DNA of 64,000 nt from positions 172,766 through 236,765 of the forward strand of contig JAPPHY010000007.1 in assembly GCA_028877205.1 (NCBI GenBank). The letters run 5' to 3'. Each line of letters begins with the position of its first letter. Position 1 is the first letter of the stretch. Origin of the DNA: Chloroflexota bacterium (GTDB lineage Bacteria; Chloroflexota; Dehalococcoidia; Lucifugimonadales; UBA2985). Positions 16,079-24,439 of the stretch are shown here, one piece after another. The position numbers and the translations under genes were made by a program. Under the pieces are notes generated by a model. That model was not told the DNA's origin. It worked only from the letters and a program-made list of their open reading frames with translations, and searched no databases.

Positions 16079-16628
16079 CCGCCCTGCCGCCTGCGATTGG
16101 ACGGAGCTCGGTCAGCCACGGCACAAAGCTCAGCCACTCCTCCCGAATTGGCCCGTGCGCAAAGATGGAGTAGGGGTTCGGCTTCGGGGGAAGGATCTCG
16201 CCGGGGAGGTGCATGCCCGCTTCCTGCGGAGTGCGTCCCGCCTTCCGGTGGTTGCACGATATGCAGGCGCTGACCACGTTCTCCCACGTGTGCGCTCCGC
16301 CCCTGTACCGCGGAATCACGTGGTCGAGCGTGAGCTGTCGCGTCTCGCGGCCGCAGTACAGGCACGTGTAGTTGTCGCGCAGGAACACCTCTCGCCGTGA
16401 GAGGCGGCGCTGGAGCAAGGGCCTTCGAATCAGGTACACGAGCCTGATCACGGACGGGATGGCGAAAGACGCCGCGGTAGTGTGGACCTCGCCGCGGCCG
16501 TTCTGCAGCAGCTCCGCCTTGCCCACGTCTAGCAGGACGATGGCGCGGCGGACGGTGCACACGTTGAGCGGCTGGTAGTTCTGGTTCAGCACGAGGACCG
16601 GCGCGCCGATGATCGATGATACTCTCAA
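16041..16628 (-). CDS. HNH endonuclease domain protein
   Basis: A 195-residue protein. An N-terminal VLVLNQNYQPLNVCTVRRA segment is typical of this HNH subgroup. The zinc-finger HNH core follows: CLYCG (first Cys pair), LTLDHVIPRYRGG with the catalytic His, WENVVSACISCNHRKAGRTP (second Cys pair). Such genes act as nicking nucleases or unknown housekeeping proteins. The TTG at 16628 shares bases with the TGA of the CvpA gene (TTGA) and has GGGAGG just upstream, which suggests coupled translation. A longer frame upstream only reads through the CvpA gene. Confidence 0.82.
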   Translation of the reverse strand: MRVSSIIGAPVLVLNQNYQPLNVCTVRRAIVLLDVGKAELLQNGRGEVHTTAASFAIPSVIRLVYLIRRPLLQRRLSRREVFLRDNYTCLYCGRETRQLTLDHVIPRYRGGAHTWENVVSACISCNHRKAGRTPQEAGMHLPGEILPPKPNPYSIFAHGPIREEWLSFVPWLTELRPIAGGRAAKPHPASPGPAS

Positions 16629-17239
16629 GACCCCTCCCGGTTCCCGCCGTCTATCTGTGCCTCCAGGATGTCGAGAGCCACGTCGAAGTCGTCCGGCACG
16701 AAGCCCATCGCGTCGCCCGGAACCGAGCGGCGCGCCTCCAGGTAGACGGGAACCAGCGCCGACTCCGTCAGCGAGTCGTTGAGCCCCGTCTGGAGTTCGG
16801 TCCTGTCTATGCCCTCCAGGTCCATCGCTTCGATCTCCTTTGGCAGATCGCTGGCCAACCTGGCCATCATGGCGACCGAGCCGCCCGTCAGCGCAAGTCC
16901 CAGCACGAGTCCAAGGGCTGCCCCGCCGAGATTGTCCACCCATTTGACGGAAACGGCTTTCATTATCTTGTGGAAAGGCGCCTTGATAGTCTCTCTGAGC
17001 GCCTGCACTGCCAGGAACACGATGGTCGTTATGACGGCGTAGGAGATGACCGTTGCCAGCGTGTCGCTGAACAGCGAGTCGGTGAACAGCTCCGAGACGT
17101 CGTCGCTCAGGTGGCCGGCTACGAATACGCCTGCGGCCGCGCCTCCCGCGAGGAAGGCGGCGTTGAAGAGCCCGGTCCTCCAACCCAGCAGAACGCTGAT
17201 ACCCAGCAGGAATAGGATGGCTATGTCAAGCCAGTTCAA
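16625..17239 (-). CDS. CvpA family membrane protein
   Basis: A 204-residue membrane protein with the CvpA pattern: N-terminal WLDIAILFLLGISVLLGWRTG, a glycine/alanine-rich second span, VISYAVITTIVFLAVQAL, then a DNLGGAALGLVLGLALTGG span. The last 70 residues are soluble and acidic. The E. coli homologue is needed for colicin V production and envelope stress resistance. Its stop overlaps the start of the HNH gene. No binding site stands out before the ATG at 17239. Confidence 0.85.
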   Translation of the reverse strand: MNWLDIAILFLLGISVLLGWRTGLFNAAFLAGGAAAGVFVAGHLSDDVSELFTDSLFSDTLATVISYAVITTIVFLAVQALRETIKAPFHKIMKAVSVKWVDNLGGAALGLVLGLALTGGSVAMMARLASDLPKEIEAMDLEGIDRTELQTGLNDSLTESALVPVYLEARRSVPGDAMGFVPDDFDVALDILEAQIDGGNREGS

Positions 17240-17385
17240 CTATGCACCATGCCGAAAATGGCGCTGACTTCAGGAACATAGCACAGTGTAGCACACGGCA
17301 ATTGCATGGGCAAAGCTGAGTGAGAGGGCGCGCGTCGCGCCTTTCGCTCTGCAGACTAATGCGGTACTTCCGGCCCCCATCCTGA

Positions 17386-17409
17386 CCTTCCCCCGTGAGC
17401 GGGGGAAGG
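17386..17409. repeat. Perfect 10-bp hairpin in the cvpA-metF gap
   Basis: CCTTCCCCCG (17386-17395), loop TGAG, CGGGGGAAGG (17400-17409). It lies in the 238-bp gap upstream of the CvpA gene and downstream of metF. There is no T-run. It may be a transcription barrier or another class of interspersed palindrome. Confidence 0.55.
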
Positions 17410-17477
17410 GATTATTGCTGTTCGGCGGTCTCCGCCAGAATGACGGGCAGGTTGGTTGGTGACGGGAAGGCTGCTTG

Positions 17478-18323
17478 CTACTCCCGGAGGGCCTCGATAA
17501 CCCTCTGCGCCGCCGCGTAGTCGCGCCGCCCGCCTGACAGGATCGGAGGCACCAGGTAGATGCGGCTGTGCCCCCCGGCGATGAGCCGGCGCCCCATCTC
17601 GGCTGCTATCTCCTCGCCGGGGCGTCCCGCATCAAGCTGCCTTCGCACGTTCTCAGGCACAGCGCTGAATGACAGGCCACCCTGCGCCGGTACCTGCAGC
17701 CCCACGAACAGCGGGCATGGCAGCTCTTCACCGGCGACGTCGCGGTAGCATGACAGGAACTCCGCCAATGGCTCGAGATCGAAGACCGGCTGCGTGACCA
17801 GGAAGTCCGCCCCGGCAGTCACCTTGTCGTGCGCCAGCGAAGCCTCCTTCCTGACGTCACGGCCGGGATCCGCTACAGTGCCCACGCAGAACGACGTTGG
17901 CGACCGCAGCCGCAGCCCCCGGTAGTCGACGGCGCGGTTCATGTCCTTGATTGTCCTGATGAGTCCCGTGGGCCGAAAACTGTCCGCTTCGCGTGCCTCC
18001 TGAGGAACGTCTCCTGCTAGCACGATCACGTTTTCGAGGCCCAGCAGCGCAGCGCCCAGCAGGTGGGATTGCACGGTCAGGCGGTTCATGTCCCTTGTGG
18101 CGATTGTGAACACCACATCTTTGCCGAAACGCTGCCTGATGGCGTGTGCGGTCATGGCGGAGTTGGCGCGGACGGAACGGCCGGGGCTGTGGGCCACGGA
18201 CAGGAAATCAGCGTCCACTAGGCGGGCGCCGTCGAGCAGGGCCGGGTCGGACCCGCGCGGCGGCGAGAAGTCGCAGATGAACACCGGGCCGTCCGAGGCG
18301 GTGCACTCGGACACCCTGTTCAC
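17478..18323 (-). CDS. metF: Methylenetetrahydrofolate reductase
   Basis: A 281-residue TIM-barrel flavoprotein of the MTHFR family, which reduces 5,10-methylene-THF to 5-methyl-THF for methionine synthesis. Matching regions include FICDFSPPRGSDP at the start (the E. coli F-E-F/F-P-P region), LGLENVIVLAGDVP, and DFLVTQPVFDLEPLAEFL. The first strand has Asp in D-F-S-P-P-R-G where typical MetF has Glu. The gene is single, on the minus strand, with its own promoter. The product would feed the homocysteine methyltransferase-like enzyme at 54.8 kb if that is active. Confidence 0.82.
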   Translation of the reverse strand: MNRVSECTASDGPVFICDFSPPRGSDPALLDGARLVDADFLSVAHSPGRSVRANSAMTAHAIRQRFGKDVVFTIATRDMNRLTVQSHLLGAALLGLENVIVLAGDVPQEAREADSFRPTGLIRTIKDMNRAVDYRGLRLRSPTSFCVGTVADPGRDVRKEASLAHDKVTAGADFLVTQPVFDLEPLAEFLSCYRDVAGEELPCPLFVGLQVPAQGGLSFSAVPENVRRQLDAGRPGEEIAAEMGRRLIAGGHSRIYLVPPILSGGRRDYAAAQRVIEALRE

Positions 18324-18365
18324 AGCAGGCTCCGGGTCGCAGCTTGTGCGGTATTCATCGCGACA

Positions 18366-18395
18366 ATTCTACAGGCGGCCGCGCGGTGAGCACAA
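18366..18395 (-). promoter_or_regulatory. metF promoter
   Basis: On the minus strand TTGTGC (18395-18390), 18 bases, TAGAAT (18371-18366). Transcript start near 18358, about 35 bases before the GTG of metF. Confidence 0.5.
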
Positions 18396-18413
18396 TGCAG
18401 GGGGGGCGTCCCT

Positions 18414-18536
18414 TCATGCTTTGACAAGCTCAGCACGAACTGGGTTGACGTAGCCCGCTCTTCCCCGAATCAAGTGCGGAGCCTGCGCCGTACTCGATAC
18501 GGGGCAGGCTCCGAGCTGTCGAAGGGCGGGCGACCG
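18414..18536. repeat. Composite REP-like repeat region between metF and greA
   Basis: The left end has TTTGACAAGCTCAGCACGAAC (a one-mismatch form of the TTCGACAAGCTCAGC core). The middle has AATCAAGTGCGGAGCCTG and TACTCGATACGGGGCAGGCTCC, the latter containing CAGGCTCC that pairs with GGAGCCTG. The right end has GAGCTGTCGAAGGGCGGGCG. It fills most of the 304-bp gene-free gap 18324-18627, whose remainder holds the metF and greA promoters. Confidence 0.65.
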
Positions 18537-18537
18537 C

Positions 18538-18566
18538 TTTACAGCCGCCGACAGGGGCCTTACAAT
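18538..18566 (+). promoter_or_regulatory. greA promoter
   Basis: TTTACA (18538-18543), 17 bases, TACAAT (18561-18566): five of six in each box. It starts right at the edge of the repeat region; transcript start near 18573. Confidence 0.65.
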
Positions 18567-18627
18567 AGCACCCAGTTGAGGGGAACCCGAGGTTCCTCTC
18601 TCAGTTTTTGTGTTGTGGAGGGGCGCC

Positions 18628-19098
18628 GTGCCAGGGAGAGAGAGCTACCTCACCAGGGAGGGGCTGACCAGGTTGGAGGCGGAGCTTGACGAGCTGCGCA
18701 CGGTCCGGCGGCAGCGTGTCGCGGAGCGGATTCAGAAGGCCACGGAGCTGGGCGGCACGGTAGACAACGCGGAGTACGACGACTCCAAGAACGAACAGGC
18801 CTTCGTGGAGGGGCGCATCCTCACACTGGAGCGCATCACCGGCAGCGCGATCATCATTGGCGAAGAGACCGCGCTTTCCGGTGAGGTGAAGATGGGCGGC
18901 CGCGTAACACTGCTCAACCAGAACGGCAACGAGGAGGAGTACACCATTGTGGGCAGCCCGGAGGCGGACCCGGCCCAGGGCCGCATTTCCAACGAGTCCC
19001 CGGTGGGCAAGGCACTCCTGAACAAGCGCGTCGGCGATGAGGTGCAGGTCAAGACCCCCGCCGGCACGGTTACACTGACCATCTCGAGCATCAGCTAA
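18628..19098 (+). CDS. greA: Transcription elongation factor GreA
   Basis: A 156-residue GreA that rescues stalled RNA polymerase by stimulating transcript cleavage. It has an N-terminal coiled coil (about 6-75) with the acidic tip in TVDNAEYDD, where the Asp and Glu help hold the catalytic Mg ion, and a C-terminal FKBP-like domain ending VTLTISSIS. The GTG at 18628 has GGAGG six bases upstream and gives the standard length. The lysS gene starts 26 bp later on the same strand. Confidence 0.93.
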   Translation: MPGRESYLTREGLTRLEAELDELRTVRRQRVAERIQKATELGGTVDNAEYDDSKNEQAFVEGRILTLERITGSAIIIGEETALSGEVKMGGRVTLLNQNGNEEEYTIVGSPEADPAQGRISNESPVGKALLNKRVGDEVQVKTPAGTVTLTISSIS

Positions 19099-19124
19099 TC
19101 GTCGATCGGGATACACCACGCGCC

Positions 19125-20612
19125 ATGGTCGGACAAGGCGGAGACCTCCTTCTCAGCCGTCGGGAAAAGCTGCGACGCCTGAGAAGCAGAGGTACGGAGC
19201 CGTTTCCAAACACCTACCGACGCACCCATACCATCAGGGACGCGATCGATTGCTTCCACGCGATTGAGCGCGAAGTGGGGTCGCAGGCACGCACGGAGGC
19301 CGTGTCTCTTGCGGGACGCGTCGTGTCGATAAGAGGCATGGGAAGGGCCACGTTCTTGAACATCCAGGACGCCACAGGGGACGTTCAGATACACCTGCGC
19401 CGGGACATCCTGCAGGACGAGTACGAGCTTGCCCGCGACCTGGACCTGGGCGACTTTCTGGGCGCCCGCGGGCCTCTCTTTCTCACGCGCACCGGAGAGG
19501 TCACGCTGGAAGCGGCCGAGGCGTCCATCCTGGCGAAGTCCATGAGGCCGCCGCCTGAGAAGTGGCACGGGCTGTCGGACGTGGAGATTCGCCACCGGCA
19601 GAGATACCTGGACCTCATAGCCAGCCCTGAAGTGCGAGAGGGCTTCCGGCTGCGGAGCACAATCGTCGGGGCTGTGCGCTGCTTTCTGGAGGGCCGCGGA
19701 TTCATCGAGGTCGAGACGCCCATACTGGTGCCCGTCGCCGCCGGCGCAATGGCCCAGCCGTTCGCCACGCACCACAACGCCCTCGACCGCGACCTGTACC
19801 TTCGCATAGCCACGGAGCTATACCTCAAGCGCCTCATAGTCGGCGGCATGGACAAGGTGTTCGAGATAGGCCGCGTGTTCCGTAACGAGGGCATAGACCA
19901 GGACCACAACCCTGAGTTCACGCTGCTGGAGAGCTACGAGGCCTACGCCGACTACAACGACGTGATGGAAATGGTAGAGCAGATGGTGTCAAGCGTTGCC
20001 CTGGAGGCGCTGGGAACCACCGTCATTCCCTTCGGCGAGGAGACGATTGACTTCACGCCTCCGTGGCGCAGGGTCAGCCTGCGGGAGGAGACGCTGCGCT
20101 GCACGGGTATCGACTTCCAGCAGTACCCGGACGCCGCCGCACTCGCCGAGGCGATGAGCGCCAAGGGCATTCACGTAGAGGGACGCAGCAGCCGCGGGAG
20201 GCTCATAGACAAGCTGGTGTCGACGGGCGTGGAACCGCAGCTGGTGCAGCCCACGTTCCTCACCGAGTACCCAGTGGAGATGTCGCCGCTCGCCAAGCAG
20301 AAGCCGGGAGACCCGTCCCTGGTGGAGCGCTTTGAAGGGTTCGCCGGCGGCATGGAGATCGCGAACGCCTTCAGCGAGCTGAACGACCCGGACGAACAGC
20401 GCAGCCGCTTCATGGAGCAGGAGGAGCTGCGCAGAACCACCAACGCGGAGGAGGACACGGACCGCCTTGACGAGGACTTCCTGCTGGCGCTTGAGCACGG
20501 TATGCCTCCTACAGGAGGACTGGGTATGGGCATCGACCGGCTGGTCATGCTGCTCACCGGGAAGCCGTCTATACGAGAGGTCGTCCTGTTTCCGCAGTTG
20601 AAGGAGAGGTAG
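19125..20612 (+). CDS. lysS: Lysyl-tRNA synthetase, class II
   Basis: A 495-residue class IIb synthetase. The N-terminal OB-fold anticodon-binding domain spans about 55-150 (SLAGRVVSIRGMG). The catalytic domain shows the motif 1 region (GRGFIEVETPIL), motif 2 (FEIGRVFRNEGIDQDHNPEFT) and motif 3 (GGLGMGIDRLVMLLTG). The family usually reads GR-FRNEG-S-TRHNPEFT; here the middle is IDQDHN. Placed between greA and serS, all on the plus strand, probably one transcription unit. Confidence 0.95.
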   Translation: MVGQGGDLLLSRREKLRRLRSRGTEPFPNTYRRTHTIRDAIDCFHAIEREVGSQARTEAVSLAGRVVSIRGMGRATFLNIQDATGDVQIHLRRDILQDEYELARDLDLGDFLGARGPLFLTRTGEVTLEAAEASILAKSMRPPPEKWHGLSDVEIRHRQRYLDLIASPEVREGFRLRSTIVGAVRCFLEGRGFIEVETPILVPVAAGAMAQPFATHHNALDRDLYLRIATELYLKRLIVGGMDKVFEIGRVFRNEGIDQDHNPEFTLLESYEAYADYNDVMEMVEQMVSSVALEALGTTVIPFGEETIDFTPPWRRVSLREETLRCTGIDFQQYPDAAALAEAMSAKGIHVEGRSSRGRLIDKLVSTGVEPQLVQPTFLTEYPVEMSPLAKQKPGDPSLVERFEGFAGGMEIANAFSELNDPDEQRSRFMEQEELRRTTNAEEDTDRLDEDFLLALEHGMPPTGGLGMGIDRLVMLLTGKPSIREVVLFPQLKER

Positions 20613-20619
20613 CCGGAAC

Positions 20620-21882
20620 ATGCTGAGCATCGAGCTTGTCCGAAACAACCCGGACGCGGTCAGGGAGGCGCTCGAGCGCAGGGGCGAGCACGCGCCCCTG
20701 GATACAATTGTATCCCTGGATGCGGAGAGGCGCTCGCTCCTGACGGAGCTGGAAGGCCTGCGCGCCGAGCGAAACCGCGTGAGCCGGGAGATGGGACGCA
20801 TGTCGGAGAGACCGGCCGAGATGGTGGAGGAGATGCGACGCACCGGCGACCGCATCCGCGGCCTGGAGGAGCGGGTGAAGGAGACTGAGGCCGGACTGGA
20901 AACCGAGCTAATGGCCCTGCCAAACCTGCCCCTGCCGGGCGTTCCGGACGGCGCGGACGAGACGGCAAACACGGTGGTGTCCACCTGGGGAACGCCCCGC
21001 ACCTACGAGTTTACGCCGCTGCCGCACTGGGACCTCGGCGAACACTTGGGCATCATAGACCTGTCACGAGGCGCCAAGCTCTCCGGCTCGCGGTTCTTCA
21101 CGCTGTCGGGCGCCGGCGCGAGGCTCCAGCGAGCCCTCACCGCCTGGATGATCGATCTCCACGTGCAGGAGCACGGCTACCGCGAGGTATACGTTCCGTA
21201 CCTGGTGCGAAGGGATACCATGTACGGCAGCGGCAACCTGCCGAAGTTCGCGGACAACCTCTACCACGACGAGGAGGACGACCTGTGGCTGATTCCCACG
21301 GCGGAGGTGCCGCTTACCGGCTTCCACCGCGACGAGATCCTGGAGCCGGGCACGCTCCCCCTCTACTACGTGTCGCACACGCCGTCGTTCCGACGCGAGA
21401 AGGCCGCCGCAGGCAAGGACACGCGCGGCATCAAGCGCGTCCACCAGTTCGACAAGGTGGAGCTGTACAAGCTGGTTGAACCGGACTCCTCAGGCCAGGA
21501 GCTCGAGAAGCTGCTGGAGGACGCCAAGGACGTCTGCCGGCGCCTGGACATTCCGTACCGGGTGGTGCGGCTCTGCGCCGGCGACATGGGCTTCCCGTCG
21601 GCGGAGTCCTACGACCTTGAGATGTGGGCGCCGGGCTGCGAGGAGTGGCTGGAGGTCAGCTCGTGCTCCAACTGCACCGATTTCCAGGCTAGGAGGGCCA
21701 ACATTCGATTCAGGCCGCAGGCAGGGGCGCGGCCGCAGCTGGTGCACACCCTGAACGGCTCCGGCCTGGCCCTCCCCAGGGTGCTCATTGCGATCATGGA
21801 GACCTACCAGCAGTCCGACGGCTCGATCAGCGTCCCGGACGTGCTGAGGCCCTACATGGGACTGGATACCATTACACCCTGA
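20620..21882 (+). CDS. serS: Seryl-tRNA synthetase
   Basis: A 420-residue class IIa synthetase. The N-terminal long antiparallel coiled coil (about 30-100, rich in Arg and Glu) grips the long variable arm of tRNA-Ser. The catalytic part has LYYVSHTPSFRREKAAAGKDTRG with motif 2 and, near the end, LNGSGLALPRVLIAIMETYQ as motif 3. It begins 7 bp after lysS. The tRNA-Ser(GCT) substrate is encoded at 41.7 kb. Confidence 0.95.
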   Translation: MLSIELVRNNPDAVREALERRGEHAPLDTIVSLDAERRSLLTELEGLRAERNRVSREMGRMSERPAEMVEEMRRTGDRIRGLEERVKETEAGLETELMALPNLPLPGVPDGADETANTVVSTWGTPRTYEFTPLPHWDLGEHLGIIDLSRGAKLSGSRFFTLSGAGARLQRALTAWMIDLHVQEHGYREVYVPYLVRRDTMYGSGNLPKFADNLYHDEEDDLWLIPTAEVPLTGFHRDEILEPGTLPLYYVSHTPSFRREKAAAGKDTRGIKRVHQFDKVELYKLVEPDSSGQELEKLLEDAKDVCRRLDIPYRVVRLCAGDMGFPSAESYDLEMWAPGCEEWLEVSSCSNCTDFQARRANIRFRPQAGARPQLVHTLNGSGLALPRVLIAIMETYQQSDGSISVPDVLRPYMGLDTITP

Positions 21883-21949
21883 CGGAGGGGGACGTATCCG
21901 TGCATCGGCAGGAAGCCGGCAAACAGGGCTCACGGGAAAGGAGAGCATT

Positions 21950-22321
21950 ATGGCATACGACATCACCGTTCTTATCGACGACCTGCCGGGCGCGCTGGCT
22001 CAGGTGGGGGAGACGCTGGGGAAGGCCGGAATCAACATCGACGGCTACTGCTCCTTCACCTCCGGCATCAAGACGCAGCTTCACGTGCTGGTTCAGGATG
22101 CTGAGGCAGCGCGGAGTGTGCTGGAGGCCGGCGGCATACAGGTGCTTCAGGAACGAGAGGTGTTGACGGTTGACATGACCGACAACCCGGGCGAGCTCGG
22201 CAAAGTGGCCCGCCGCATTGCCGACGCCGGTGTCAACATAGACATGGTCTATATGGGTACGGAGTCCCGGCTGGTGGTCGCCGCCTACGATCTGGACAAG
22301 GCCCGCGAGGCCGCAGGCTGA
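21950..22321 (+). CDS. Tandem ACT-domain protein
   Basis: A 123-residue protein made of two ACT domains in tandem. The first begins DITVLIDDLPGALAQVGETL and the second LTVDMTDNPGELGKVARRI; both carry the D-x-P-G-x-L pattern at the ligand-binding loop. Stand-alone ACT proteins bind amino acids and regulate metabolic enzymes. The partner is not evident. ATG 21950 follows AAGGAGAGC at a good distance. It lies 67 bp after serS and is the last plus-strand gene before a repeat-rich convergent gap. Confidence 0.85.
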   Translation: MAYDITVLIDDLPGALAQVGETLGKAGINIDGYCSFTSGIKTQLHVLVQDAEAARSVLEAGGIQVLQEREVLTVDMTDNPGELGKVARRIADAGVNIDMVYMGTESRLVVAAYDLDKAREAAG

Positions 22322-22367
22322 AGCCGTCAACGTTCTTGCTCCTTGGTACGCAGTGAGCCGCACTTGG

Positions 22368-22406
22368 CCCGCTCATGGTGAGCTTGTCGAACCATTTGGG
22401 CGGGCC
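22368..22406. repeat. REP-like palindrome
   Basis: Outer arms GCCCGCTCATGGT and ACCATTTGGGCGGGC flank the core GAGCTTGTCGA. Same family as 54727-54765 (nearly identical arms) and the other elements listed. Confidence 0.7.
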
Positions 22407-22588
22407 TGTTCGCTGCGCCCAGTCGGTGATTCTTCGATTCGACTGCGCCTGTCTCGAAATGACAGTGGGAGGTGGCGCCACGCGACGGTCAGCTCGCCCT
22501 CTGCTCCCGCATCAAGTGCGGGACAAGCTTGGCAGGGGCAGGCTCTGAGCCGGTAGAAAGGTACGCGGGAGACCGACAGGCGTGTTCA

Positions 22589-22623
22589 CCCGCTCATGGT
22601 TCGACAGGCTCACCACGAGCGGG
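22589..22623. repeat. REP-like palindrome
   Basis: Arms CCCGCTCATGGT and ACCACGAGCGGG surround TCGACAGGCTC, the inverted form of the core. Confidence 0.7.
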
Positions 22624-22638
22624 AGCGGATCGAAGCCC

Positions 22639-22670
22639 CGTTCGTACTTCGACAGGCTTAGCACGAACAG
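22639..22670. repeat. REP-like palindrome, GTTCGT-arm type
   Basis: Arms GTTCGT and ACGAAC flank TTCGACAGGCTTAGC. The core is shared with the other elements but the outer arms differ. Confidence 0.6.
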
Positions 22671-22743
22671 GCTTGGCGCGGTGGAGGCTTGCTCCGCCCC
22701 GCATGTGATGCTGGGCAGGAGGCTGCGTGCAGGCTCGCCGCAC

Positions 22744-22780
22744 AAAAGCCGAGCGGGAGGAGTCTTCGCTCCCCCCGCTC
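22744..22780 (-). terminator. Terminator of the binding-protein gene
   Basis: GAGCGGGAGGAG (22751-22762) and CTCCCCCCGCTC (22769-22780) pair over 12 bp with one mismatch, with a TCTTCG loop. Read on the minus strand the stem is followed by GGCTTTTG. It lies about 50 bp after the stop of the minus-strand gene. Confidence 0.6.
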
Positions 22781-22831
22781 GATTGCGTCTCCTTGGATAC
22801 GGATGCGACGCGCGTTCGCTGTGTGACGTCT

Positions 22832-24016
22832 CTACTCGTTGGCGAGCGCCGCGTCAACGCTGGCGATGATCTCGTCGGCGTTGTCGTCGGTGATCCATGA
22901 CGTCCACACGTCCCTGTTGTTCTTCAGGTAGTAGATCGCCACGTCCCGCCACTCGGCGTCGTTTTCGTCCTTCCATATCTCGAGTGTCCCCACATTGAGA
23001 GCGCCGATGAAGACGTTGGCCAGGAACTCCGTCACCTCTGGAGCGCGCTCCTGCAGGTTGCGGTGGACTGCGCTGTGGACGTCCCAGACCTGGTAGGCGC
23101 ATGCCTCCGTTGCCGTGTCGAAGGGCGGTTGCACACCTTCGGCAGTTGCTTCGTTAAGGGTGTCCTGACACTCCTGGGTCCACTCGGGCTCCTCCAGCCG
23201 GTACAGATCCAGCTCGTTGACGATGGTGGTGGGCTCCCAGTAGTAGGCCAGCACGGGGTCGCCGGCCGTGTAGGCGCCCTTGATGGCCGCGTCGAGCGCG
23301 CCGGCCGAGCCGGGCTCAGCGACGTTGTAGGTGTCGAACAGGCCGTATGCATGCCACTTGGCCCTGTTGAGCCTCTGGCACTTCCAGCCAAGGATGCAGT
23401 TGATCATCACGCCCTTGCCGGGATCCTCAGGGTCTTCGAACAGCTCCCAATACTCCGGCAGGTCGGACACCGACTGCAAGCCGGGGTTCTCGTCGATGAC
23501 ATACTGGGGCACGTAGAAGCCCTGCGCCGACTGCTCCAGTATCTGTCCCTTGGAGCCGTTGGGGAGGCTGTCGGCGGTACCTGCCAGGTCAATGATCGTA
23601 CCGGCCTCCGTTTGCTCCACGTACCAGTCCAGTATGTTCTGGCGCCAGAGTTCCATGTTGACGTCCATCTCGCCCTGCGGGAAGGTCGCAATCATGGTGG
23701 TGGTGGTGCCCGGAATGTACTCTACAGGGTATCCGTAGCCGTGCTCGATGATGTACGCGGGAATGCGGGTGTTGAGCTCGACTGAGGTCCAGTTGGAGGT
23801 GTATACCTTGACCGGCTCCTTGGGCTCCATCGACTCCATGGCTTCCTCGGTCGGCGTCGGCTCCATCATGGCCTCAGTTGGCGTGGGTGCCGGGGTGTTG
23901 GTCGGTACGGGAGTCGCCGTAGGCTCCTCGCTGCACGCTGCCACTGTCAGGAGCATCAGCCCCACAATTCCCAAGAAAAGCCCCATCATCCGGGGCCCCG
24001 TATATCTCCCTTTCAT
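22832..24016 (-). CDS. Glycine betaine/choline-type ABC substrate-binding lipoprotein (OpuAC-like)
   Basis: A 394-residue lipoprotein. The signal peptide ends at lipobox VAAC (Cys28), then a Pro/Thr/Glu-rich tether to about residue 65, then an OpuAC/ProX-like domain starting VYTSNWTSVELNTRI with MELWRQN and a conserved YYWEPT near the ligand site. Such proteins capture quaternary amines outside the cell. No permease or ATPase gene is adjacent, so it is an orphan here. The ATG at 24016 has AGGAGG nine bases upstream. An alternative ATG at 24142, also behind AGGAGG, would bury the signal peptide. A CRP-like operator and promoter lie about 310-350 bp upstream. Confidence 0.85.
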   Translation of the reverse strand: MKGRYTGPRMMGLFLGIVGLMLLTVAACSEEPTATPVPTNTPAPTPTEAMMEPTPTEEAMESMEPKEPVKVYTSNWTSVELNTRIPAYIIEHGYGYPVEYIPGTTTTMIATFPQGEMDVNMELWRQNILDWYVEQTEAGTIIDLAGTADSLPNGSKGQILEQSAQGFYVPQYVIDENPGLQSVSDLPEYWELFEDPEDPGKGVMINCILGWKCQRLNRAKWHAYGLFDTYNVAEPGSAGALDAAIKGAYTAGDPVLAYYWEPTTIVNELDLYRLEEPEWTQECQDTLNEATAEGVQPPFDTATEACAYQVWDVHSAVHRNLQERAPEVTEFLANVFIGALNVGTLEIWKDENDAEWRDVAIYYLKNNRDVWTSWITDDNADEIIASVDAALANE

Positions 24017-24330
24017 CTGCAATTGCCTCCTAGTAGATTTCAAGGTCTGTTCAGGTCCAGGGACGGGAGAAACCGAGGAACGCAGAGTTGGCCTGTTCCC
24101 GTCCGTTCGGAGATCTGACTCCGATACCAGTTTCTGGGCCATTCACCTCCTGTCCTCTGTATTTGCCGTCCCCACTATGGTCGGAAGCCATCTACTGCTC
24201 CCCGCAGGGAAGGCTATCGCGCGATGCAAGGCATCGGGACACCTTGGGATGGCTTCGGAATTGGCGAGTGAGACCGCGGGCGCAGCCCCATCTTTTGGAT
24301 CGACCTGTTGGGGTTCCGGTCGAGATATCT

Positions 24331-24345
24331 AAAACTAGTAGTTTT
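24331..24345. promoter_or_regulatory. AT-rich palindrome at the promoter
   Basis: AAAACTAGTAGTTTT is a perfect odd palindrome lying between the -35 box and the start point, overlapping the weak -10. It looks like an operator. Confidence 0.5.
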
Positions 24346-24360
24346 GCGGGCTGATGTCAA
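24332..24360 (-). promoter_or_regulatory. Binding-protein gene promoter
   Basis: Minus strand: perfect TTGACA (24360-24355), 17 bases, TAGTTT (24337-24332). The -10 matches only three of six bases, which fits an activated promoter. Confidence 0.45.
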
Positions 24361-24362
24361 CC

Positions 24363-24382
24363 CCTGTGACGCCGTTCACAGG
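24363..24382. promoter_or_regulatory. CRP/FNR-family-type operator
   Basis: CCTGTGA-N6-TCACAGG, with the core TGTGA-N6-TCACA that is the full CRP consensus in both half-sites. It sits just upstream of the TTGACA box, centred about 47 bp before the predicted transcript start. It also lies about 57 bp after the purH stop, so a role as a hairpin there is possible, but no T-run follows. Confidence 0.55.
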
Positions 24383-24439
24383 CATGCAAAAACCATTGCC
24401 GGCGCGAGATGTAAGGGTTGAATGTGCGCTCGCAGGCGC

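Larger units (their letters stand above)
22322..22831. other. 510-bp gene-free, repeat-rich convergent gap
   Basis: No credible gene is seen between the ACT-domain gene and the end of the binding-protein gene. The gap holds three REP-like palindromes (listed separately), a short hairpin CCCGCATCAAGTGCGGG at 22505-22521, and a terminator-like hairpin at 22751-22780. Frames across it are built from the palindromes and lack ribosome binding sites. Confidence 0.7.
24017..24439. other. 423-bp gap: leader and control region of the binding-protein gene
   Basis: It holds the promoter, two palindromes (below) and a leader of roughly 300 bases. Within the leader a second AGGAGG-ATG pair at about 24142 could be read as an upstream start in the same frame. 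I see no known riboswitch pattern. Confidence 0.5.

Noticed and set aside
22368..22670. Cluster of palindromes as a CRISPR array
   Set aside because: Copies differ in arms and orientation and the spacing is uneven. There is no repeat-spacer pattern and no cas gene.
24017..24142. Upstream in-frame start of the betaine-type binding protein
   Set aside because: It has a strong AGGAGG, but it would place 42 polar residues before the lipoprotein signal peptide, which must be N-terminal.
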